From Eubacteriales bacterium (GTDB lineage Bacteria > Bacillota > Clostridia > Lachnospirales > Lachnospiraceae), in NCBI GenBank assembly GCA_030527665.1, contig JAUNAK010000010.1, positions 1 through 50,017 of the forward strand: a DNA stretch of 50,017 nucleotides, written 5' to 3'. Under the pieces are notes generated by a model. It made no database searches, was not told the DNA's origin, and was given only the letters and a program-made list of their open reading frames with translations. A program made the translations under genes and the position numbers. This document shows positions 36,033-45,571 of the stretch, in pieces (position 1 is the first letter of the stretch; the number at the start of each line of letters is the position of its first letter).

Positions 36033-36062
36033 ATTATAACAAAGCCAAAACAGAATAGCGAA
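36033..36062 (-). promoter_or_regulatory. rhaB promoter
   Basis: Minus-strand TTCGCT, 18-nt spacer, TATAAT (36033-36038), about 110 nt before rhaB. Just downstream (36000-36014) GTGAAAACGAACCGG is a partial match to a CcpA cre site; catabolite control would fit but is weakly supported. Confidence 0.55.
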
Positions 36063-36111
36063 TTATTTTTTGGTTTTTGGGGGATTTTTTTGTTTTTTGT
36101 GGTTTTCCTCG

Positions 36112-36759
36112 TCAATCCAACATCATTTCCAGAATCTGTTTGCTCTTGATCTGCCTGTCCAGAACCCGACGCATATGCCGTTCCAATGTACGGGAGAGTT
36201 CACGCAGAATCTCTTCCGTGACCGCGAACGTATACAGCTTCGTAAGCGGCGCCTGCATGATATATTGGATCGTATACAGAGTTCCTTCCGAGATTCCGGA
36301 CGCCTCCGGCGCATATTCTCCGTTGATGGTCATCAGCCGCAGCTCAAAGATCCTGCGGATCAGCCGGTCATCCAGCTCCGGCTTCATAAGAGCCCGTACC
36401 GTCAAATAGAGAAGATTCAACGTATCGGTGCCGTCCAGTCCCTCCCGCATATAGTATCCGGCAAACTCGAGAAAATAATAGCCGTAATACACACCGGGCT
36501 GCATCTTTGCCATCTCGGTGAAATAATCCAGTACCTTGACCTGGACCAGCTTGTAGGCAGATCTTCCGGGCTTCAGATAAAACGTTCCGAAAACAAAGGG
36601 ATTGGTCGGTGCCATCAGGGTATTCCCCTGACGTCTGGCACCTGTGGCAAATGCACTGACTTTTCCAAGCTCCCGTGTCAGCAGAACCACCCGTCGGTCA
36701 TTCTCTCCCATCGGCATGGAAGACAGCACCATTCCGGAAACTTCTATTGTATCATCCAT
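36112..36759 (-). CDS. recO: DNA repair protein RecO
   Basis: 215-aa RecO, which helps load RecA at gaps in the RecFOR pathway. The N-terminal OB-fold segment (EVSGMVLSSMPMGENDRRVVLLTRELGKVSAFATGARR) is clear, followed by the helical domain. The CxxC zinc motif found in many RecO proteins around MTINGEYAPEASG is missing, and the protein is on the short side. It starts 6 nt after era and is probably cotranscribed with it. Confidence 0.92.
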   Translation of the reverse strand: MDDTIEVSGMVLSSMPMGENDRRVVLLTRELGKVSAFATGARRQGNTLMAPTNPFVFGTFYLKPGRSAYKLVQVKVLDYFTEMAKMQPGVYYGYYFLEFAGYYMREGLDGTDTLNLLYLTVRALMKPELDDRLIRRIFELRLMTINGEYAPEASGISEGTLYTIQYIMQAPLTKLYTFAVTEEILRELSRTLERHMRRVLDRQIKSKQILEMMLD

Positions 36760-36765
36760 AGGCCG

Positions 36766-37683
36766 TTACTCCTTCAGGAGTTTCTTGTCATAACCGTAGT
36801 TTTTCACCAGAATATCACTGTCACGCCAGTCTTTGCGAACCTTGACCCAGATCTTCAGATTCACCTTCTGTTCCAGGAGCTTTTCGATATCCTCACGGGC
36901 TTCCGATCCGATTTTTTTCAGCATAACACCTTTTTTGCCGATGATAATTCCCTTATGAGAATCCCTCTCACAGATGATCGTTGCTTCGATATCAGTCAGC
37001 GAACCATCCGGTCGTTCCCGCATCTTGTCGATCACAACGGCAATTCCATGCGGGATCTCCTCTCCGAGCGAGCGCAGTGCCTTTTCGCGGATCATCTCCG
37101 CAGCGATCTGCCGCATCGGCTGATCCGTCAGTGTATCCTCATCAAAAAACCGCGGTCCGTAGGGAAGGATCCTGAACAGATTCCGGATCAGATCTTCCAG
37201 ATTCCGGCTGCGAAGGGCCGAAACCGGAACGATGGCTTCAAATCTCGTCAGATCCTTGTAGGTATCGATGGTGGTCTGAACGACTTCTTTCTTAACCTTG
37301 TCGATCTTGTTGATGACCAGAATGACCGGAAGACCGGACTTATCCAGCATTTTGGCAATGTGCTGTTCACCGGCACCGGCATAATCTCCCGGCTCGATCA
37401 GCCAGAGAGCGGCATCCACGTCTTTCAGTGTACTTTCTGCGGCATACACCATATATTCACCAAGCTTGTTTTTTGCCTTATGAATACCCGGTGTATCCAG
37501 GAAGATGATCTGGCCTTCCTCACTGTTGTAGATGGTCTGGATCCGGTTTCTGGTCGTCTGCGGTTTTCTTGATGTAATGGCAATTTTCTGACCGATCAGA
37601 TGATTCATCAGCGTGGATTTCCCTACATTCGGGCGGCCGATCAGAGCTACAAAGCCGGATCGCAGCTGTTTGTTTTCTTCCAT
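36766..37683 (-). CDS. era: GTPase Era
   Basis: 305-aa Ras-like GTPase with C-terminal KH domain, needed for 30S ribosome maturation. G1 GRPNVGKST (residues 17-25), G3 DTPGI, G4 NKID and the KH motif IIIGKKGVMLKKIG are all present. Start at 37683 with GAGG upstream. An 8-bp GC-rich hairpin at 37691-37709 lies right before the ribosome binding site. era-recO order is conserved in Firmicutes. Confidence 0.97.
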   Translation of the reverse strand: MEENKQLRSGFVALIGRPNVGKSTLMNHLIGQKIAITSRKPQTTRNRIQTIYNSEEGQIIFLDTPGIHKAKNKLGEYMVYAAESTLKDVDAALWLIEPGDYAGAGEQHIAKMLDKSGLPVILVINKIDKVKKEVVQTTIDTYKDLTRFEAIVPVSALRSRNLEDLIRNLFRILPYGPRFFDEDTLTDQPMRQIAAEMIREKALRSLGEEIPHGIAVVIDKMRERPDGSLTDIEATIICERDSHKGIIIGKKGVMLKKIGSEAREDIEKLLEQKVNLKIWVKVRKDWRDSDILVKNYGYDKKLLKE

Positions 37684-37690
37684 ATTTTAT

Positions 37691-37709
37691 CCTCGATCCG
37701 CCGGAACCT
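37691..37709 (-). other. GC-rich hairpin before the era ribosome binding site
   Basis: CCGCCGGA and TCCGGCGG arms with a three-base loop, within about 10 nt of the era SD. The T-tract is on the plus-strand side only, and no plus-strand gene precedes it. It may act as terminator remnant or limit era translation. Confidence 0.5.
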
Positions 37710-37776
37710 CCGGCGGCTTTTTCTTTCGATTTTCGTTTCTGCAATATGCAGCATCCCCGTTATTCGGAGAATCATC

Positions 37777-40701
37777 TCACTCACGGATCAGCGGTTCCAG
37801 ACTGTTCAGCAGCTCCTTATCCTTTTCCAGAACGGTCTCGCTGCCGATGACACAGAGATTGTTATCCGAAACGACAGCCTCACAGGGTGCTGCGAGTGCA
37901 CGGATATCCGCAACCTCTGCCTGCAGGATCTCATCTCTCTCTTTCTGGAAATCCTCCTCCGTAAGGGATGCATACCAGGCATTCAGAGAAAGACTGCCTT
38001 TGGCCGACGCATTCATCGGCGTATCCAGCTCACTGATGGTACCGATGACATACTTTGTCATGGTCCGGTCATCGGCTTCAAAATTCCGCAGGAAGTCCGG
38101 AAGTCCCCTGAATACATCCCAGGATCGTTTCATGTGCGGATCCCTGTAGGTGACCAGATAACTGTCGCCGGAACGCTTGAACGCACTCATACAGCCATAG
38201 GCGCCGCCCTGCACACGGATATTCATCCACAGATACTCATAGTTCAAAAGCACTTTCAAAATGCGGAATGCACCGGTATAGGCAAAGCCTGCTTTCCGGT
38301 AATTTCCTGCCAGTGCCACATACTGTACCTGTCCGGATGTCTTGAATCCCTCATTCTTCTGTTCCGGTTTCCATTCGAGACTTCCGTTCTCCACCGGCTC
38401 GGTGCAAAGCGCTTTCCGAAGCTTCCGAACCTCCTCGCCGGCCGTCTCGAACGCCTCATCATCAGCCGTCAGACTGACAGTCAGATTTTCCGGACGGAAA
38501 ATGATCTTCATAAGAAGCTGCAGCTTTTTGATCAGATCCTCTTTTTCTTCCTCAAAATTCTTCTCCAGGCGTTCCATAAGCCGGAAATAAGCAATTCCCG
38601 TTGTCTGTTCCGACCACCAGGACAGCTCCGACTGATAGGAAAGGGCACGTTTAGCCGCCGATGCATGGCCCGCAGCAGGAATCGAATGCTGCAGACCGCC
38701 CTTCTGGCTGGCAATGATCTCATACAGGCGCTTGGTGTCTTCCAGTCTGGATGTTTCCAGTATCTCCCGGATCATATCAAAGACGAAATCCTGACGGGGA
38801 ATCAGATATTTGGCGCGAATGGCGAACATCCGGTATCCCTTGTCCCCTTCTTCCCCTTTGTTAACCGGAAGAGACTGCAGTCCGCAGTGAATGCCTCCGG
38901 TATTGGCATTGATCTCATGGAACAATTCACCGTATGTATAATGTTCCGTGCTGACAAAACCAAGGACAGACTTCAGCAGCCCCAGATAGGGAATCAGTTC
39001 CTGCGGAACACCGGCTGTATCAAACAGCAGTGTCAGATAGCCGATGCCGTTCGTATAGTAATGGTGTTTCAGAAGAGTTGTACCATCCGCTTTCTCCGGA
39101 TCACAGGACAGAACCACCGGTGTCTTTGCTGCGATATCCTCTCTCTTAAGAAGCGGGATGCTGTCCAGAGCTTCTTCGCTGTCCGGAGCCTCCTGGTACG
39201 CCTTCAGCTCTGCGGTTTTTTCCACAATAACGGCAATTTCCTGCTCCGTAAGGGATGCTTTTACTTCCGCAAGCTTTTCTGCAAGCTTTGCATCGCGTTC
39301 TGCCTGCAGCCCCTTCTTCGGAACCAGGGTAACCACGGCCGTATGCGGATTATTCAGCAGCCAGGTACGGATCAGTTCTTCGAAATAGCCTTCCTTAGAC
39401 AGCTTCTTCAGGTCTTCAAATACCTGCAGTTCCTTCAGATAGTCAAAGGGACGATTCTCGTCATACAGCCAGCTGTCAAAGAGATCGATGCCGTAGATCA
39501 GTCCCTTCGGGTAGCTTGCAAAATCCGCCTCGCGGAAACGGAATTCAAAATAATTGATGCCGGATGCCAGTGCTTTCGGATCCAGTCCCTCCTCTGCCAG
39601 TTTCTCCAGTGTATCGTGAATGATCGTAAGGAAGCGCTCCTCATCGGCCGCTTCCGCATCTGTCGCGATCACGGAGAAAAACGGCTGCAGCGTTCCATCG
39701 CTGTAGGATCCCTGAATATCCTTGCCCACATGGGCATCCAGCAGCGCCTGCTTGACAGGCGCACCCGGTGCATCCAGAAGCACATATTCCAGAATACTGA
39801 AGGCCATGTTCAGACGAACATCCTCGCAGCTTCCGACTACCATGCTTGTGGACAGATAGGTACTTTCCTCCTCCGGCTCATCCTCCAGGATCGGATACTC
39901 GCATACGACCCGCTTCGGCTCGGCAAACGGAGTCTGGAACGGGATTCCGGATTCGATCGTTTCACAGGTAAACGCGGACAGATATTCCCGATCCAGCCAG
40001 TCCAGCTGCTCTTCCATATTCATATTTCCGTAGAAATAGATGTAGCTGTTGGACGGATGATAATATTTTTTATGAAAATCCAGAAACTCTTCGTAGGTAA
40101 GAGCCGGAATCACCTCCGGATCGCCGCCGGATTCCACACCGTAAGGAGTATCCGGAAACAGCGTATTGAAAATCGTCCGGTCCAGCACCTCATCGGCAGA
40201 GGAAAACGCACCTTTCATTTCATTGTATACAACACCGTTGTAGGTCAGCGGATCCTCCGGTTTTTCCAGATGAAAATGCCAGCCCTCCTGACGGAAGATT
40301 TTTTCTTCTTTGTATATGTTGGGATAAAAAACGGCATCCAGATAGACATCGCAGAGATTCCTGAAATCCGCATCGTTGCAGCTGGCCACCGGAAACATGG
40401 TCTTGTCCGGATAGGTCATTGCATTCAGAAAGGTATTCAGAGATCCCTTTACCAGTTCTACGAAAGGATCCTTCAGCGGAAATTTGCGGGATCCGCAGAG
40501 CACGGTATGCTCAATGATGTGTGCTACACCGGTGGAATTGGTCGGCGGTGTACGAAAAGCGATGTTAAACACCTTGTTTTCGTCATTATTAGAAAGCAGG
40601 GCAATTCTTGCCCCGCTCTTTTTGTGTCTGAGGAGCATGCCCTCTGCATGTACATCCTCGATATATTCTTTGCTGATTAACTGATAGGCATCCGAGATCA
40701 T
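37777..40701 (-). CDS. M16C-family zinc metallopeptidase (insulinase/presequence protease type)
   Basis: 974-aa peptidase of the PreP/CYM1/HypA group. The inverted zinc motif HIIEHTVLCGS (HxxEH) is near residue 61, with the distal glutamate expected in the NEMKGAFSS region; two pairs of homologous halves span the length. Members degrade unfolded peptides in a closed chamber. No signal peptide is seen, so it is cytosolic. The start overlaps the stop of the SseB-like gene in an ATGA arrangement, indicating translational coupling. Confidence 0.93.
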   Translation of the reverse strand: MISDAYQLISKEYIEDVHAEGMLLRHKKSGARIALLSNNDENKVFNIAFRTPPTNSTGVAHIIEHTVLCGSRKFPLKDPFVELVKGSLNTFLNAMTYPDKTMFPVASCNDADFRNLCDVYLDAVFYPNIYKEEKIFRQEGWHFHLEKPEDPLTYNGVVYNEMKGAFSSADEVLDRTIFNTLFPDTPYGVESGGDPEVIPALTYEEFLDFHKKYYHPSNSYIYFYGNMNMEEQLDWLDREYLSAFTCETIESGIPFQTPFAEPKRVVCEYPILEDEPEEESTYLSTSMVVGSCEDVRLNMAFSILEYVLLDAPGAPVKQALLDAHVGKDIQGSYSDGTLQPFFSVIATDAEAADEERFLTIIHDTLEKLAEEGLDPKALASGINYFEFRFREADFASYPKGLIYGIDLFDSWLYDENRPFDYLKELQVFEDLKKLSKEGYFEELIRTWLLNNPHTAVVTLVPKKGLQAERDAKLAEKLAEVKASLTEQEIAVIVEKTAELKAYQEAPDSEEALDSIPLLKREDIAAKTPVVLSCDPEKADGTTLLKHHYYTNGIGYLTLLFDTAGVPQELIPYLGLLKSVLGFVSTEHYTYGELFHEINANTGGIHCGLQSLPVNKGEEGDKGYRMFAIRAKYLIPRQDFVFDMIREILETSRLEDTKRLYEIIASQKGGLQHSIPAAGHASAAKRALSYQSELSWWSEQTTGIAYFRLMERLEKNFEEEKEDLIKKLQLLMKIIFRPENLTVSLTADDEAFETAGEEVRKLRKALCTEPVENGSLEWKPEQKNEGFKTSGQVQYVALAGNYRKAGFAYTGAFRILKVLLNYEYLWMNIRVQGGAYGCMSAFKRSGDSYLVTYRDPHMKRSWDVFRGLPDFLRNFEADDRTMTKYVIGTISELDTPMNASAKGSLSLNAWYASLTEEDFQKERDEILQAEVADIRALAAPCEAVVSDNNLCVIGSETVLEKDKELLNSLEPLIRE

Positions 40702-41528
40702 TCACCGGCCTCCTGTTTGTATCTTGTCAACATCTGTTTATACTGGTCCCGGTTCAGAATCAGATTGAATCCGCCCGGATTGAAAACAAAGCCTTCGGAA
40801 GCTCCCACCAGAAAACCTTCCAGTTTCTCGTACGGCATAGCCAGCATCTCCAGTCTCTGCTGACTCTTTGTCTGCTGCATGAACTTCCGCACTTCACCGA
40901 TCTCGGTATATACCGGCTGATAACTCTTGCCGTTCTTGGTCGTTACCATCGGTACCTTCGGACGCTGATTTTTGTCTGCAGGATTCCATTTACCTTCGAT
41001 TCCGGTCGTATCCATGGTAAGGATCAGCGGAGAATTCAGCAGGTTATGCGCCATCTCCTCCTCCAGTTCATGCAGATGTTTTTTCTCGGCATTGCTTCTC
41101 TGGATCGGTCTGGTCAGCTCCTGCATGAAATAGATGCCTGTCAGCTGCATCTCCGGATTAGCCGCAGGAACCTTTGTATTCTTCATCTCCGAAATATCCG
41201 GTGCCTCACACAGCTGTGACAGCTGTACACGAACAGGTGCACCTTCATCCTGGATCATAACCGCATTTACGCCAAGCAGATACAGACTTCTGAAAAACTT
41301 CTGAAACACATCATTTGGAATCTTGACTGCATTCAGAAGGATCTTGTCGGTGATATAGCGACGGGCAAATGCCTGTGTCATCTCTTCTGTTGTAAATGCA
41401 TAGATCTGATCATCAAAGGTCTCATCGTCGCACTCGATAAACGGCAGTTTGGTCGCCGTTGAATACAGAATATGCAGATACTCGAATTTCTCTATTTTCT
41501 TAATAATAAAACTATTGTCTATTGCCAT
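40698..41528 (-). CDS. SseB-family protein
   Basis: 276-aa protein with an SseB N-terminal-type domain. Visible features are ATKLPFIECDDETFDDQIYAFTT near the start and the C-terminal GASEGFVFNPGGFNLILNRDQ, typical of the SseB fold; a charged helical linker lies at about residues 138-165. The function in Firmicutes is not known. It has a promoter at 41588-41616 and is coupled to the peptidase gene. Confidence 0.75.
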   Translation of the reverse strand: MAIDNSFIIKKIEKFEYLHILYSTATKLPFIECDDETFDDQIYAFTTEEMTQAFARRYITDKILLNAVKIPNDVFQKFFRSLYLLGVNAVMIQDEGAPVRVQLSQLCEAPDISEMKNTKVPAANPEMQLTGIYFMQELTRPIQRSNAEKKHLHELEEEMAHNLLNSPLILTMDTTGIEGKWNPADKNQRPKVPMVTTKNGKSYQPVYTEIGEVRKFMQQTKSQQRLEMLAMPYEKLEGFLVGASEGFVFNPGGFNLILNRDQYKQMLTRYKQEAGE

Positions 41529-41587
41529 ACTTCTACAACCCCAGCCTTTCTGTGCGCATACGATTCGTCAATGCGCATACTGGATTC

Positions 41588-41616
41588 AGTATATCATAGA
41601 GGCTTTTCAGACGCAA
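41588..41616 (-). promoter_or_regulatory. Promoter of the SseB-like gene
   Basis: Minus-strand TTGCGT (41611-41616), 17-nt spacer, TATACT (41588-41593). The -35 directly follows the nifJ terminator stem. Confidence 0.65.
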
Positions 41617-41658
41617 GAAACGGCAGGTCTTTCGCAATCTGCGAAAGCCTGCCGTTTC
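41617..41658 (-). terminator. nifJ terminator
   Basis: GAAACGGCAGG and CCTGCCGTTTC arms enclose a second stem CTTTCGCA/TGCGAAAG, 133 nt after nifJ. The T-tract is short (TTTCTTG). Confidence 0.75.
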
Positions 41659-41790
41659 GATTTAGATCCTGTTACATTCTATACTGCCGTCCGGACTGTA
41701 TTTCAAGTCATGCTCTGCGAGACCCGGTACGGAATCCCGGTCAGTTTTCGCTGACACCTGCCCGTCCGTACGTCTGCAGAGAACCTGTAA

Positions 41791-44700
41791 TTAGTCCTCG
41801 TTCGGTCCGTACAGTTTGATCAGTTTGTTCAGGTAAGTATATCTCTCAGCTGCCTCAGCTTTGTTCTTAGCCTGAAGAACCTCAGCCTTAGCCGGGTTGG
41901 AACGTTTCAGAGAGTTGTAACGAACCTCACCGTCCAGGAAGTCCTGATACTTGTCAGCATTCGGAGTCTTGGAATCAAGAGTGAATGCCGGAGTAGCAGT
42001 ACCAACGTTCTGCGGATTGTAACGGAACAGATGCCAGTAACCAGCCTCTACTGCCAGAGCCTCCTCTGTCATGGATTTGCCCATACCCTTGCGGATACCA
42101 TGGTTGATACACGGAGCATAAGCGATGATCAGAGACGGACCCGGATAAGCCTCAGCCTCAGTGATAGCCTTAACAGCCTGGTTGTAATCAGCACCCATAG
42201 CAATCTGTGCTACGTATACATAACCGTAGGACATAGCGATGGAAGCAAGATCTTTCTTCTTGGTCTCTTTTCCGCCTGCAGCGAACTGTGCAACTGCAGC
42301 AGTCGGTGTAGCCTTGGAGGACTGTCCACCGGTGTTGGAATATACCTCAGTATCGATAACCATAACGTTGATGTCTTTGCCGGAAGCAATTACATGGTCA
42401 AGGCCGCCGAAACCGATATCATATCCCCAGCCGTCTCCACCGAAGATCCAGTTGGAGCTCTTAGCCAGGAACTGTTTGTTGTCCATGATGAACTGAGAAG
42501 CCTCACAGTCACATCCTTCGATTGCTGCAACCAGTTTGTCGGAAGCAACTCTGTTCTCAGCACCCAGAGCCATGGTATCAAGCCACTCCTGAGCAGCTGC
42601 TTTTGTCTCTTCCTTATCTGCGTTGGCAGCGATCTCCTCAACTTTTGCTTTCAGCTCTGTACGGATAGCGTTCTGTCCCAGAAGCATACCATAACCGAAC
42701 TCAGCTGCATCCTCGAACAGAGAGTTGGACCATGCCGGACCTCTGCCCTGGTCGTTTACTGTGTACGGTGTGGACGGAGCGGAGTTAGCCCAGATAGAAG
42801 AACATCCGGTAGCATTACCGATCTGCATTCTGTCACCGAACAGCTGAGTGATCAGTTTTACGTACGGGGTCTCACCACAGCCTGCGCAAGCGCCGGAGAA
42901 CTCAAGAAGCGGTTTCTTGAACTGGGATCCCTTAACGGTAGATACTTTGAATTTGGAGATAACGTCAGCCTTCTCCGGAGTCTTAACTGCATAATCAAAT
43001 GCTTTCTGCTGATCAAGAGCAGAGCCAAGAGCTACCATATCCAGAGCCTTCGCACCCTTCTTGCCCGGGCAGACATTTGCACAGGAACCACATCCTGTAC
43101 AGTCAAGGGAAGAGATCTGGATGGAGAATGTGTATCCCTGCATACCTGTCATCGGCAGGCTCTTGAAGCCTTCCGGAGCAGCAGCAACCTCAGCGTCGTT
43201 CATAGCGAACGGACGGATTGCAGCGTGCGGACATACATAGGAACATCTGTTACACTGGATACAGTTCTCAGCATTCCATGTCGGAACGTTAACTGCGATA
43301 CCACGTTTCTCATATGCAGCTGTACCGGACGGAGTCTCACCATTTACATATTTTGTAAATGCGGATACCGGCAGGGAGTTACCTTCCTGAGCGGATACAG
43401 CAAGCTGAATGTTGTTAACGAAGTCAAGAACTTCCGGACGTCCCTCGGAATGTTTCTTGAAGTCAAGCTCTTCTGCTTCACAGTCTGCCCATGCAGCCGG
43501 AACATCGATCTTAACTGCTTTGTCAGCACCTGCATCGATAGCGTTCCAGTTCAGCTGAACGATATCATCACCCTTACGTCCGTAAGTAGCTTTTGCAGCA
43601 GCCTTCATAAGCTCGATTGCCTTCTCCTGCGGAATGATTCCTGTCAGTTTGAAGAATGCAGACTGCAGAATGGTGTTGATACGGGTCGGTCCCATACCTA
43701 CCTCAATACCGATCTTAACACCGTCGATGGTGTAGAAGTTGATATTGTGTTTAGCGATGAATGCTTTTACCTGTCCCGGCAGATGTTTCTCAAGCTCTTC
43801 GCCTTCCCACGGGCAGTTCAGAAGGAATGTACCTCCGTCAACCAGCTCCTGTACCATGTTGAACTTGGTAATGTAGGACGGGTTGTGGCATGCTACGAAG
43901 TTTGCTTTGTGGATCAGGTATGTGGATTTGATCGGTTTCTTACCAAAACGAAGGTGAGACATGGTAACACCGCCGGACTTCTTGGAGTCATAATCGAAGT
44001 AAGCCTGTGCGTACATGTCTGTGTTGTCACCGATGATCTTGATGGAGTTCTTGTTAGCACCTACGGTACCGTCTGCACCCAGACCCCAGAACTTGCAGTT
44101 AACAGTTCCTTCCGGAGTGGTTACCAGCGGCTCGCCTGCCGGCAGGGAAAGGAATGTAACATCATCCACGATATCGATTGTAAATCTCTCTTTTGTAGTG
44201 TTGTCGTAAACAGCAACGATCTGCTCCGGAGTTGTATCCTTGGAACCAAGGCCATAACGTCCGCCGAAGATCTTAACGCCGTCGAATTTGCTTCCGCGAA
44301 GAGCTTCAACAACATCCAGGAACAGCGGCTCACCGATGGATCCCGGCTCTTTTGTTCTGTCAAGAACAGAGATCTGTTTTGCTGTTTCCGGAATAGCTGC
44401 GATCAGGGCCTCTTTGGAGAACGGTCTGTACAGACGAACTTTTACAAGACCAACCTTGCGTCCCTGAGCCATCAGATAGTCGATGGTCTCCTCGATGGTA
44501 TCGTTTACAGAACCCATAGCAACGATAACGTGCTCTGCGTCCGGTGCACCATAGTAGTTGAACAGCTTGTAATCTGTTCCCAGTTTTGCGTTAACTTTGT
44601 CCATGTACTCCTGAACGATTGCCGGCATAGCATCGTAAACCGGGTTACATGCCTCACGTGCCTGGAAGAAGATATCGGAGTTCTGTGCAGAACCGAACTC

Positions 44701-45342
44701 TCTCGGGTTCTCCGGGCTCAGTGCGTTCTTCTTGAACTCTTTCAGAGCCTCTACATCCAGCATGTCTCTCAGATCTTCGTAATCCCATGTCTCGATCTTC
44801 TGAAGCTCGTGAGAAGTACGGAATCCGTCGAAGAAGTTGATGAACGGAAGTTTGCCTTTCAGAGCAGCTGCATGAGCAACCGGTGTAAGGTCCATAACCT
44901 CCTGTACGGAAGACTCGCAAAGCATAGCAGCACCTGTCTGGCGGCATGCATATACGTCGGAGTGGTCACCGAAAATGTTCAGTGCGTGAGAAGCTACACA
45001 GCGTGCAGATACATCAAATACTGCCGGAAGCTGCTCACCTGCAATTTTGTAAATGTTCGGGATCATCAGAAGAAGACCCTGAGATGCTGTGTATGTTGTA
45101 GTCAGAGCACCTGCAGTGATTGCACCGTGAACGGCACCTGCTGCACCTGCCTCAGACTGCATCTCTGTGATCTGAACTTCCTGTCCAAACAGGTTCTTTC
45201 TTCCCTGGGTAGCCCACTCATCGGTGTGCTCTGCCATTGGGGAAGACGGTGTGATCGGGAAGATTGCTGCCACTTCGGTAAACGCATAGGAAGCATGAGC
45301 TGCCGCGGTGTTACCATCCATGGTTTTCATTTTTCTTGCCAT
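41791..45342 (-). CDS. nifJ: Pyruvate:ferredoxin (flavodoxin) oxidoreductase
   Basis: 1183-aa single-chain PFOR converting pyruvate and CoA to acetyl-CoA, CO2 and reduced ferredoxin. In order: pyruvate-binding domains I-II (from MDGNTAAAHASYAFTEVAAI), CoA-binding domain III, the 2x[4Fe-4S] domain with CIQCNRCSYVCP near residue 690 and CTGCGSCANVCP near 745, and the thiamine diphosphate domain with CAGCGETP near 817 and GDGWGYDIGFGG. Start at 45342 with AGGAGG upstream. Key fermentative enzyme; a GTGACA/TATAAT promoter lies at 45404-45432. Confidence 0.98.
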   Translation of the reverse strand: MARKMKTMDGNTAAAHASYAFTEVAAIFPITPSSPMAEHTDEWATQGRKNLFGQEVQITEMQSEAGAAGAVHGAITAGALTTTYTASQGLLLMIPNIYKIAGEQLPAVFDVSARCVASHALNIFGDHSDVYACRQTGAAMLCESSVQEVMDLTPVAHAAALKGKLPFINFFDGFRTSHELQKIETWDYEDLRDMLDVEALKEFKKNALSPENPREFGSAQNSDIFFQAREACNPVYDAMPAIVQEYMDKVNAKLGTDYKLFNYYGAPDAEHVIVAMGSVNDTIEETIDYLMAQGRKVGLVKVRLYRPFSKEALIAAIPETAKQISVLDRTKEPGSIGEPLFLDVVEALRGSKFDGVKIFGGRYGLGSKDTTPEQIVAVYDNTTKERFTIDIVDDVTFLSLPAGEPLVTTPEGTVNCKFWGLGADGTVGANKNSIKIIGDNTDMYAQAYFDYDSKKSGGVTMSHLRFGKKPIKSTYLIHKANFVACHNPSYITKFNMVQELVDGGTFLLNCPWEGEELEKHLPGQVKAFIAKHNINFYTIDGVKIGIEVGMGPTRINTILQSAFFKLTGIIPQEKAIELMKAAAKATYGRKGDDIVQLNWNAIDAGADKAVKIDVPAAWADCEAEELDFKKHSEGRPEVLDFVNNIQLAVSAQEGNSLPVSAFTKYVNGETPSGTAAYEKRGIAVNVPTWNAENCIQCNRCSYVCPHAAIRPFAMNDAEVAAAPEGFKSLPMTGMQGYTFSIQISSLDCTGCGSCANVCPGKKGAKALDMVALGSALDQQKAFDYAVKTPEKADVISKFKVSTVKGSQFKKPLLEFSGACAGCGETPYVKLITQLFGDRMQIGNATGCSSIWANSAPSTPYTVNDQGRGPAWSNSLFEDAAEFGYGMLLGQNAIRTELKAKVEEIAANADKEETKAAAQEWLDTMALGAENRVASDKLVAAIEGCDCEASQFIMDNKQFLAKSSNWIFGGDGWGYDIGFGGLDHVIASGKDINVMVIDTEVYSNTGGQSSKATPTAAVAQFAAGGKETKKKDLASIAMSYGYVYVAQIAMGADYNQAVKAITEAEAYPGPSLIIAYAPCINHGIRKGMGKSMTEEALAVEAGYWHLFRYNPQNVGTATPAFTLDSKTPNADKYQDFLDGEVRYNSLKRSNPAKAEVLQAKNKAEAAERYTYLNKLIKLYGPNED

Positions 45343-45403
45343 CGTAACTATTCCTCCTTATATAGAATCAATAAGTATAAGCAAATATACACATACAGTG
45401 TTC

Positions 45404-45432
45404 ATTATAACATCAGAATTCCGGATTGTCAC
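45404..45432 (-). promoter_or_regulatory. nifJ promoter
   Basis: Minus-strand GTGACA (45427-45432), 17-nt spacer, TATAAT (45404-45409), about 60 nt upstream of nifJ. Confidence 0.75.
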
Positions 45433-45460
45433 TTGTCCATTCCTTGTATTTTAAAAAAAA

Positions 45461-45482
45461 CAGCACTTTCGTGCTGTTTTTA
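45461..45482 (-). terminator. Malic enzyme terminator
   Basis: AAACAGCAC and GTGCTGTTT arms with a four-base loop and eight T on the minus strand. Confidence 0.9.
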
Positions 45483-45487
45483 TTCAT

Positions 45488-45557
45488 CCGGGAACCGTTT
45501 CTGCCTTCAGAAACAAAATCAGCTCCCAAAAGCAAAAGCTGACGCACCGGTTCCCGG
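45488..45557 (-). ncRNA. Two-hairpin (three-way junction) structure in the malic enzyme 3' region
   Basis: A perfect ten-base closing stem (CCGGGAACCG at 45488-45497 with CGGTTCCCGG at 45548-45557) encloses two further hairpins: TTTCTG/CAGAAA (45498-45513) and TCAGCT/AGCTGA (45519-45542). It lies between the malic enzyme stop codon and its terminator, so it is transcribed as a 3' untranslated element. The family is not recognised. Confidence 0.65.
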
Positions 45558-45571
45558 CCTGTATATTCGGT

